From assembly GCA_014879855.1 (NCBI GenBank), contig JACSRH010000266.1, forward strand, positions 1 to 7,914: a DNA stretch of 7,914 bases, read 5' to 3'. Position numbers and translations under genes: made by a program. This DNA is from Caldilineaceae bacterium (GTDB taxonomy: Bacteria > Chloroflexota > Anaerolineae > Caldilineales > Caldilineaceae). Positions within the stretch are counted from its first letter, which is position 1. Every line of letters begins with the position of its first letter. The notes beneath the pieces were generated by a model, which was not told the DNA's origin, made no database searches, and saw only the letters and a list, made by a program, of their open reading frames with translations. Below, piece by piece: positions 1 to 7,914 of the stretch.

Positions 1-68
1 CACTGCACCGAGTTCACTGCACCGAGTTCACTGCACCGAGTTCACTGCACCGAGTTCACTGCACCGAG
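1..68. repeat. 14-bp tandem repeat (about 4.9 copies), left edge open
   Basis: The unit CACTGCACCGAGTT occurs four times in perfect tandem (1-14, 15-28, 29-42, 43-56), followed by a 12-base partial copy (57-68). The array begins at the first base of the window, so its true length is unknown. There are no spacers, so it is a minisatellite and not CRISPR. It ends one base before the AAGGA ribosome binding site of the next gene, so the array forms the immediate upstream region of that gene. Because 14 is not a multiple of three, each added or lost unit shifts the frame. The plus strand has no stop codon within the repeat. Confidence 0.97.
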
Positions 69-69
69 A

Positions 70-74
70 AAGGA
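70..74 (+). promoter_or_regulatory. Shine-Dalgarno sequence supporting the GTG start
   Basis: AAGGA at 70-74 lies 7 bases before the GTG at 82. It decides the start of the sugar isomerase-like gene, because the same reading frame stays open upstream through the tandem repeat to the window edge but contains no ATG, GTG or TTG there. Confidence 0.75.
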
Positions 75-81
75 AAAAAAC

Positions 82-960
<879 letters not shown>

Positions 961-970
961 TTTATTGCTC

Positions 971-1111
971 CTCTGCCTCTCTGCGCCAAAGGAGTTTCAC
1001 GAAACACTGAGCCGCTGTTTGAAAAGGGCAAATCTCAACGCTGAGACGCGGAAAGGCAGAGGCGCGCAGAAATGCCTTTGCGTCTCTGCTTCTCTGCGCC
1101 TTTGCGTTGAG
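971..1111. repeat. Dispersed inverted repeat in a convergent intergenic gap; possible bidirectional terminator
   Basis: The 180-bp gap between two converging genes is filled mostly with words of one repeat family. A plus-oriented copy lies at 971-987 (CTCTGCCTCTCTGCGCC) and a fuller one at about 1083-1111, ending CTCTGCGCCTTTGCGTTGAG. A partly complementary arm starts at 1034 with CTCAACGC, which pairs exactly with GCGTTGAG at 1104-1111. Inside that, about 17 of the next 24 positions also match, and some of the rest are G-T wobbles. The region can therefore form a long imperfect hairpin (about 1034-1111). No U-run follows it, so intrinsic termination is plausible only by position. A related copy lies at 6124-6200. 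I see no coding signal in 961-1140. Confidence 0.75.
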
Positions 1112-1140
1112 AAACTATGTTCCAAGTCAGCTCTCTGAGG

Positions 1141-2532
1141 TTATTTGTCAAGCAGCGCCAGCATCGCCGCGGGCTCGACGAGCTTGATGCGCGGCTTGCC
1201 ATGCGCCTTGCCGTCGGCCACCTCTTTGGCTTCGATGACCTTCCACTCTTCCTGCGTCACATAACGCACCCCGCGCGCCTGGAGCAGCGCGGGCACGGCT
1301 GTAGGATCTGGTTCGGGCGCTGGCGTCAGCTTGCCTTTTTGCAGGTCTTCCAACATGCTGTTGACCGACTCAATTGCATCCGGCTTGTTGGTGCCGATAA
1401 CGCCATTCGGTCCACGCTTGATCCAGCCCGCGACATACTCGCCCGTGACCGTTTTACCTGTATCGAGATCGATGACGCGCCCGACTTCGTTGGGGATGAC
1501 GCCGTGGCGTTGATCAAAAGGCACGCCTTCCAGCGGCACGCCCTTATAGCCAACCGAGCGCAGCACCAATCCGGCGGGAATCGTCTCGTACTGGCCGGTG
1601 CCCGACGGCTTGATATCGCCGCTGACCGCGGGACGCAGCTCGTTTTTCTCCATCTTGACGGCCACGATTTTGCCATTCTCGCCGATGATTTCGACCGGCG
1701 AGAGCAGAAAGCGAAAGTGGACGCGGCGCGGCTTGCCAGTGACGCCGATCTCGGCAAAGGCGCGCAAGTAGTCGAGATTTTTCTGCATCGAAGTGTCGCC
1801 CTCGATGGCTGCGCTGCTAGCGCGATCCAGGCGCAACTCGCTGTCGAGCACGATGGCGTCGGCAACCGCCAGATGCCCCATCTCGCGGATTTCGGCGTTG
1901 GTGAACTTTACTTGCGCGGGCCCGCGCCGCGCCACAATGTAGATGTCTTTGATATTGCTCTTGGCAAGCGCAGCCAGGGCGTAGTCAGCCATGTCGGAGT
2001 CGGCCAGTTCATCCACCGATTTCGCCAGAATGCGCGCCACGTCCATTGCCACATTGCCAACGCCGACAACAACGGCCGCCTCGCAACTCAGATCTATCTT
2101 TAGATGCTGATAATCCGGGTGACCGTTGTACCAGGCGACGAATTCTGTGGCGGACATGCTGTTGGGTAAATCTTCGCCCGGTATGCTGAGATGGCGATCC
2201 GACTGCGCGCCTGTCGTGTAGAAAATTGCGTCGTAGTGCTCTTTCAGCTCTGCGTGGGTAATATCTTTGCCAAATTCGACGTTGCCAAAATAGCGAAAGG
2301 TCGGCTCCGCGGCTGTGCGATCATAGGTCTTGGCAACGGCTTTGATGTTTTGGTGATCTGGCGCTACGCCATAACGTACAAGACCCCGCTGCGCGATCAG
2401 ACGCTCGAACATGTCAACCGTGACCGTAACCTCCTGCTTGAGCAGCGCCGCCGCGGTATAAAAGCCAGAAGGCCCGGCGCCGACAATTGCGGCGCGCAAC
2501 GGGCGCTCAGTCGTGCCTATCGTTGCTGTCAT
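1141..2532 (-). CDS. fprA: Ferredoxin--NADP+ reductase, FprA/adrenodoxin reductase type
   Basis: This 463-residue FAD flavoprotein is predicted to move electrons between NADP(H) and ferredoxin in the cytoplasm. The N-terminal FAD-binding Rossmann motif is AIVGAGPSGFY (15-25), followed by the conserved RGLVRYGVAPDH (49-60), in which the usual substrate-side residues are kept. TTGAQ (106-110) is the typical second FAD segment. The NADP-binding motif is VVVGVGNVAMDVARIL (154-169), with ARRGPAQVKFT (201-211) following. The C-terminal FAD-contact signature GWIKRGPNGVIGTNK (369-383) is intact. Length matches FprA proteins (about 450-460 residues). The ATG is supported by AAAGGG (minus strand, 2546-2541) 8 bases upstream; a nearer upstream ATG is out of frame and hits a stop at once. 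A TATTAT box (2573-2568) lies about 36 bases before the start, but no convincing -35 element goes with it. The gene is 52 bases behind a small membrane-protein gene and may share its transcript. No ferredoxin gene is present in the window. Confidence 0.93.
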   Translation of the reverse strand: MTATIGTTERPLRAAIVGAGPSGFYTAAALLKQEVTVTVDMFERLIAQRGLVRYGVAPDHQNIKAVAKTYDRTAAEPTFRYFGNVEFGKDITHAELKEHYDAIFYTTGAQSDRHLSIPGEDLPNSMSATEFVAWYNGHPDYQHLKIDLSCEAAVVVGVGNVAMDVARILAKSVDELADSDMADYALAALAKSNIKDIYIVARRGPAQVKFTNAEIREMGHLAVADAIVLDSELRLDRASSAAIEGDTSMQKNLDYLRAFAEIGVTGKPRRVHFRFLLSPVEIIGENGKIVAVKMEKNELRPAVSGDIKPSGTGQYETIPAGLVLRSVGYKGVPLEGVPFDQRHGVIPNEVGRVIDLDTGKTVTGEYVAGWIKRGPNGVIGTNKPDAIESVNSMLEDLQKGKLTPAPEPDPTAVPALLQARGVRYVTQEEWKVIEAKEVADGKAHGKPRIKLVEPAAMLALLDK

Positions 2533-2584
2533 CTGTACATCCCTTTGTGATAAAAAAGTTGTAGAGGATAATAGTCGCCGCGTG

Positions 2585-2797
2585 TTAAGCTTTTTTCAAC
2601 ATCCCGCCAAATTGCCGCGCCAATGTCAGAATTGCAATGCCCAGCCCGAAATAATCCATCGGCCCAAGTTGCTTGACTGCGGTGATCGCGTCGGACTCGC
2701 CGTCCCCATTACCATCGCTGGCGACCCAGGCAAACGCCGCGCCCAGCAACGCGCCCGCGGCCATGCCAATCATCAATGAGCGCATCTTGTGACTCAT
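2585..2797 (-). CDS. Small glycine-zipper membrane protein, function unknown
   Basis: This 70-residue protein is not recognised by name. Residues 8-26 form a hydrophobic segment with a perfect GxxxGxxxG pattern (G11, G15, G19), a motif that packs transmembrane helices together. A polar, acidic loop (27-40, DGNGDGESD) follows. A second, shorter hydrophobic stretch (about 47-65, ending GGMLKKA) may be a re-entrant or amphipathic helix. The start ATG at 2797 has AAGGAG as its ribosome binding site, and that site lies in the last codons of the upstream gene. Only 5 bases separate the two genes, so translational coupling is very likely. It may form a small membrane complex with the upstream product; this is an inference from spacing and the glycine zipper. 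The short length leaves some doubt, but start, binding site and composition all fit a real gene. Confidence 0.7.
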   Translation of the reverse strand: MSHKMRSLMIGMAAGALLGAAFAWVASDGNGDGESDAITAVKQLGPMDYFGLGIAILTLARQFGGMLKKA

Positions 2798-2802
2798 CTT
2801 CG

Positions 2803-3132
2803 TTACTCCTTAACTTTACTGATTACTTTATCGGTTGGAGAGGAGGGGGCCTGGCGTCCCGGCAACAGGCTGCGGAAAATTGCGTCCCCACGCGCGGCCG
2901 CGCCGTGACTGCGCACCAGTGGCGTTGTGGCTTTGTCGGCAAACTTAGCGGTTTGCGTGCGGCCGATGCCGACATAGTAGCGCGCCAGCTTGACGCCTGA
3001 GGTGGCTTTGCGGCGGGCGATCATGGCGCCGCGCACAACAAAATAGAGGGCAACCGCGGTCAGAAGCGTCACGACAAGCTGCATCGATAACAAATAAAAG
3101 AGCGAAATGTCACGCCAAAAAGCCAAATCCAT
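2803..3132 (-). CDS. Small single-pass membrane protein with basic C-terminal tail, function unknown
   Basis: This 109-residue protein is not recognised. One strong transmembrane segment is visible (about 9-33, ISLFYLLSMQLVVTLLTAVA and beyond), followed at once by R34, R40, R41 and K42. By the positive-inside rule this puts the long C-terminal tail in the cytoplasm. The tail (42-109) is basic and polar, with KLARYYVGIGRTQTAKFADK in the middle and a proline/serine-rich stretch near the end. There is no catalytic motif. The start at 3132 is preferred over an in-frame ATG at 3198 because AGGAGGAGG lies 6 bases upstream and the protein then begins directly before the membrane helix; the longer form would add 22 unremarkable residues. 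It is the first gene of a tight pair with the glycine-zipper protein downstream. It may have its own promoter in the 178-bp gap behind the tRNA nucleotidyltransferase gene. Confidence 0.75.
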   Translation of the reverse strand: MDLAFWRDISLFYLLSMQLVVTLLTAVALYFVVRGAMIARRKATSGVKLARYYVGIGRTQTAKFADKATTPLVRSHGAAARGDAIFRSLLPGRQAPSSPTDKVISKVKE

Positions 3133-3138
3133 CAGCAG

Positions 3139-3147
3139 CCTCCTCCT
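3139..3147 (-). promoter_or_regulatory. Strong Shine-Dalgarno sequence fixing the start at 3132
   Basis: On the minus strand AGGAGGAGG (3147-3139) sits 6 bases before the ATG at 3132. It is the strongest ribosome binding site in the window. It argues against the longer in-frame start at 3198 and suggests that the small membrane pair is well translated. Confidence 0.85.
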
Positions 3148-3181
3148 GTTCAGCCGGCCAGCAGCGACCGGCGCTAATTCC

Positions 3182-3190
3182 ATTTTAGCA
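3182..3190 (-). promoter_or_regulatory. Possible extended -10 promoter element
   Basis: TGCTAAAAT on the minus strand (3190-3182) resembles an extended -10 box (TGnTATAAT) and lies about 50 bases before the membrane-protein start at 3132. The sequence 17 bases further upstream (around 3210-3205) does not resemble TTGACA, which extended -10 promoters can tolerate. The call rests on one short match, so it is weak. Confidence 0.3.
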
Positions 3191-3236
3191 GAACGCAACG
3201 CGCTTTTGCGAATATTGTTCGTAGTTCGCAGATCAT

Positions 3237-3298
3237 AGGTCGGACCATCAGCCCGACTTTGGTAGTCGACCCACCACGTCGGGCTGATAGCCCGACCT
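3237..3298. repeat. Nested palindrome: two copies of a GTCGGGC..GCCCGAC element
   Basis: Two 21-base arms, 3237-3257 and 3278-3298, are inverted repeats of each other with two mismatches, around a 20-base centre. The right arm is itself a near-perfect short hairpin: GTCGGGCT, a 3-base loop, then AGCCCGAC. The left arm is a weaker version of the same (GTCGGACC..AGCCCGAC). The DNA or RNA could thus form one long stem or two small ones. It starts 13 bases after the stop codon of the tRNA nucleotidyltransferase gene, where it could act as a terminator or an RNA-end stabiliser, but no U-run follows. A REP-like dispersed element is an equal alternative. Confidence 0.85.
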
Positions 3299-3310
3299 CC
3301 TGTGCCAACT

Positions 3311-6025
<2,715 letters not shown>

Positions 6026-6062
6026 GTCGTAGAGTATCGCGGTAAAGTGGGAAAGATGCAAA

Positions 6063-6126
6063 GGGGAGATTGAGGGAGAGGGGAGAGACAGGGAGAAAGG
6101 GGGAAGGGAGAAAAGGGGGAGGGAGA
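6063..6126 (+). other. Purine-rich tract with eight G-runs (G-quadruplex/triplex potential)
   Basis: Positions 6072-6126 of the plus strand are purine apart from a single C at 6089, and 6090-6126 is uninterrupted purine. Eight runs of three or more G lie between 6063 and 6123 (starting at 6063, 6074, 6080, 6091, 6099, 6106, 6115 and 6121). It lies between the META-protein gene and the DHH-tRNA nucleotidyltransferase gene, in the presumed 5' leader of the latter, where the transcript would be pyrimidine-rich. Such tracts can form G-quadruplexes or triplexes. Any regulatory role is inference. Confidence 0.8.
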
Positions 6127-6180
6127 TGCAGAGATGCGCAGAGAAAATGCAAAAGCAATTCTCTGCGCATCTCTGCATCT
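6124..6180. repeat. Perfect 22-bp inverted repeat (hairpin), member of a dispersed family
   Basis: The arms 6124-6145 and 6159-6180 are exact reverse complements of 22 bases around a 13-base loop, and TGC/GCA inside the loop can extend the stem. The right arm begins TTCTCTGCGC, a 10-base word also found at 1090-1099. After the hairpin the text continues TTTGCGCCTTCGCGTC, again in the style of the 961-1140 repeats, so both regions belong to one dispersed family. It lies about 57-113 bases after the stop of the META-protein gene and could terminate or stabilise that transcript. No clear U-run follows on either strand. Confidence 0.92.
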
Positions 6181-6190
6181 TTGCGCCTTC

Positions 6191-6242
6191 GCGTCAAAGC
6201 AGTTGCTCTATCGACGCAAGCGCTGCGTCAAAGCAGTTACTC
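6191..6242. repeat. 18-bp direct repeat spanning the META-protein stop codon
   Basis: GCGTCAAAGCAGTTGCTC (6191-6208) and GCGTCAAAGCAGTTACTC (6225-6242) match at 17 of 18 bases with a 34-base period. The second copy contains the TAA stop (6239-6237) and the last glutamate codon of the minus-strand META-protein gene. In the first copy the stop triplet is changed (TTA to TTG on the plus strand). It looks like a local duplication of the gene's 3' end, or part of the repeat cluster that begins at 6124. Confidence 0.8.
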
Positions 6243-7914
6243 CGCCGGCGCAAACGCCATCACACCGCTGTCGTATTTCAGGGCGATGAACAGATTGCCT
6301 TCCTGCACCAGGTAGGAAGCCACGTTGGACAGGTCGAGCACGAACTGATCGTGTTGCGAATCCGGCGCGCAGGCAGCAAAGGTCGAGGTTTGCAGGTCGA
6401 TGCGCAGCGCGCCGCTTGCGTCTTCGGTGTAAGTCCCATTGACCACATTGCAGTCGTCCTGCAGCGTGAGCGCACCATCCGCCCCGAACATCAGGATGTA
6501 GTCGGCGGTTTCAGTCGGGGCGGCGACAGTGTCATTGCTGTACTGAGACTGCACCCAGTTCCAGGTGGTTCCCGCCAGGGACGGTGACGCTTCGGCAGTT
6601 TCCGCTTTGTCGTCTGTTGCGGCTTCGCCTGTCGCGGTCTCGTCTATCGCAGCCTCAGTCACGGCTGGGACAAAGAGGATCGAGCCGCTGTCGAAGGGCA
6701 ACAGCAAGGCCAGCACCCCTTCGTCGGTGATGATATAGCTGTTAATGCTGGTTACATCGGCGATGAATTCCTGCGCCTGCGTCTCGTCTGTACAGGCCAT
6801 TGCCGTCGAGATGACGAACTCAATGGCCAGGTCGCGGTCCGCGCCTTCTGTATACGAACCGATGAAAGTGTTGCAGTCGGTTGTGGCGCTGACTGTGCCT
6901 TCGTCGCCAAAGGTGAGCGTGAACGCGTCTTGGGTGGTAGGAGATTTCACCGTGCCATCGTTCATCTGCGTCTGCGTCCACACCCAGCTTGCGCCTGCCA
7001 GCATCGATGACGCGCTGCCTGTGGTCTCATTCACCAGCACAAGGACGCCGTCTTGTAGCGCATAGATCTGCGTCACTGGCTGGGAAGGACAGCACAGCGG
7101 ATCGTCCGACCCCTGCGTCAGCATCCCGACCGTGATCTGATTGTCAGCCATCTCCAGCGACTGCACCTGGACGCGATCGCCGAGCGGGACGCTTGCCACG
7201 TGCACAGGCGCGCCACCTTGATCGACGATCAGCGCAAGATTGATAAACGCACCGCTGCCGCCGCCGTTTTCGGCCAGCAGCACCGCCACCGCGTCCTGGT
7301 CGTCTAGCGTGCCGTACGCCATTGGCGAGGGAAGCAGTTGGATTTCGATGACGCTTGCGCTGTCAGGGGCGACGCTTTCGGTGTAGACGCCATTTTCCAA
7401 CAGCGCCACGCCGTCGGCTGTCAATTCCGACTTGACCTCCATGTTTTCCAGCGAACGCGGCGCCAGCGGGTTGGCCGAAGCGTCCGGCGTCACCGACAGC
7501 AGCATGGCGTCAAGCACATCCAGGTTGGGCGTGAAGTCGGTCACGGCCAGCGCGTCAAAGGTTGCCGTCGTCTCGGCGAGATAAGCCTCGTAATTGGCAG
7601 CGAACTCGTCGTAGGCATCACCGCCTAGCGGCTCCGGGTCAGCAGGCAGCGCTGTCGTCGTGATGGGCAGGCTTGCCACAATCAGGAACTGCCCATCGCC
7701 GCTCAGCCCTTGGAAGAGATAGCGCAACTGGTAATTTTCGATTGGAGACACATCTTGCGCAAAGCGACCAACAAAGCGCACGCCGGCGCCGCCATCTGGC
7801 AGGTCAAGATAGCTTACCTGTGCGGCAAAATCATTGGTGGCGCTCATCTGTGGCAACACAGGCAGCCGCGGCGCCGGGTTGGCCGGACGTTCGCTCAGCA
7901 GCGTCTCGAGCTGC
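6237..7914 (-). CDS. META (HslJ-like) domain protein with two tandem META domains, 5' end outside the window
   Basis: The visible 558 residues are the C-terminal part of a larger protein. The frame stays open from the first in-frame start (GTG at 7859, or ATG at 7847) to the right edge and reads QLETLLSERPANPAPRLP just upstream, so neither start is convincing. Numbering from 7859: residues 1-110 are a conserved-looking region (VRFVGRFAQDVSPI, YLFQGLSGDG); 155-280 form a beta-rich region with ENGGGSGAF, LGDRV and DPLCCP (C256, C257); 285-398 are META domain 1 (LAGASWVW, DCNTFIGSYT, AMACTDE); 399-424 are an Ala/Thr/Glu/Asp linker; and 425-538 are META domain 2 (LAGTTWNWV, DDCNVVNGTYT, FAACAPD). 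Each META domain keeps a cysteine pair (C329/C356 and C470/C497) that could form a disulfide. META domains occur in HslJ and in many exported proteins, so an envelope or extracellular location is likely, but the signal or lipoprotein sequence would lie outside the window. The molecular function is unknown. Confidence 0.85.
   Translation of the reverse strand, partial: QLETLLSERPANPAPRLPVLPQMSATNDFAAQVSYLDLPDGGAGVRFVGRFAQDVSPIENYQLRYLFQGLSGDGQFLIVASLPITTTALPADPEPLGGDAYDEFAANYEAYLAETTATFDALAVTDFTPNLDVLDAMLLSVTPDASANPLAPRSLENMEVKSELTADGVALLENGVYTESVAPDSASVIEIQLLPSPMAYGTLDDQDAVAVLLAENGGGSGAFINLALIVDQGGAPVHVASVPLGDRVQVQSLEMADNQITVGMLTQGSDDPLCCPSQPVTQIYALQDGVLVLVNETTGSASSMLAGASWVWTQTQMNDGTVKSPTTQDAFTLTFGDEGTVSATTDCNTFIGSYTEGADRDLAIEFVISTAMACTDETQAQEFIADVTSINSYIITDEGVLALLLPFDSGSILFVPAVTEAAIDETATGEAATDDKAETAEASPSLAGTTWNWVQSQYSNDTVAAPTETADYILMFGADGALTLQDDCNVVNGTYTEDASGALRIDLQTSTFAACAPDSQHDQFVLDLSNVASYLVQEGNLFIALKYDSGVMAFAPAE

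Noticed and set aside
1..68. Possible CRISPR array at the left edge
   Set aside because: The unit is only 14 bp, copies are directly adjacent with no spacers, and no cas genes are present. It is a simple tandem repeat.
1117..2103. Plus-strand open frame (328 codons) opposite fprA
   Set aside because: The opposite strand encodes a full-length FprA with FAD and NADP motifs. This frame shows no domain and no good ribosome binding site.
3133..3198. Longer start (ATG at 3198) for the 109-residue membrane protein
   Set aside because: The strong AGGAGGAGG site is placed for the ATG at 3132, and the added 22 residues would bury that site inside the coding region.
6026..6178. N-terminal extension of the fused tRNA enzyme to an ATG at 6178
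   Set aside because: The extra 51 residues are translated hairpin repeat and polypyrimidine tract (Ser/Pro/Leu low complexity). The DHH fold starts directly at the ATG at 6025.
6237..7859. Treating GTG 7859 as the true start of the META protein
   Set aside because: The frame is open upstream to the window edge with plausible protein sequence, no Shine-Dalgarno precedes the GTG, and an exported protein would need a signal sequence that is absent here. The gene is better annotated as 5'-partial.

Overview
The window is a GC-rich bacterial segment with five protein-coding genes and no RNA genes that I can see. The best guess for the source is a Chloroflexota bacterium of the Anaerolineae/Caldilineae type. 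That is an inference from two things. One is the style of the META-domain protein: a conserved N-terminal region, a 'DPLCCP' motif and two C-terminal META domains. The other is the dispersed repeats built from 'CTCTGCG..TTTGCG' words. No marker gene settles the taxonomy.

Layout, left to right. Positions 1-68 are a 14-bp tandem repeat that runs off the left edge and ends against the ribosome binding site of a plus-strand sugar phosphate isomerase/epimerase-like TIM-barrel gene (82-960). A 180-bp convergent gap (961-1140) holds copies of a dispersed repeat that fold back on each other. Everything after that is on the minus strand. In order of transcription (right to left) this is: the 5'-truncated META-domain protein (7914-6237); a 211-bp gap with a perfect hairpin and a G-rich purine tract; a large fused DHH phosphoesterase / CBS-CBS / tRNA nucleotidyltransferase (6025-3311); a 178-bp gap with a nested palindrome; two tightly spaced small membrane-protein genes (3132-2803 and 2797-2585); and an FprA-type ferredoxin-NADP+ reductase (2532-1141).

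The two small membrane-protein genes are almost certainly one translational unit: 5 bases lie between them, and the second gene's Shine-Dalgarno sequence includes the first gene's last codons. The fprA gene follows 52 bases later and may be cotranscribed. I see no pathway linking the reductase, the tRNA-end enzyme and the META protein, so this looks like an ordinary chromosomal stretch rather than a dedicated system. There is no mobile element, phage, defence or CRISPR signature. The least explained parts are the small membrane-protein pair, the fused tRNA enzyme with its complete DHH motif set, and the several classes of non-coding repeat, which occupy three of the four intergenic gaps and the left edge.
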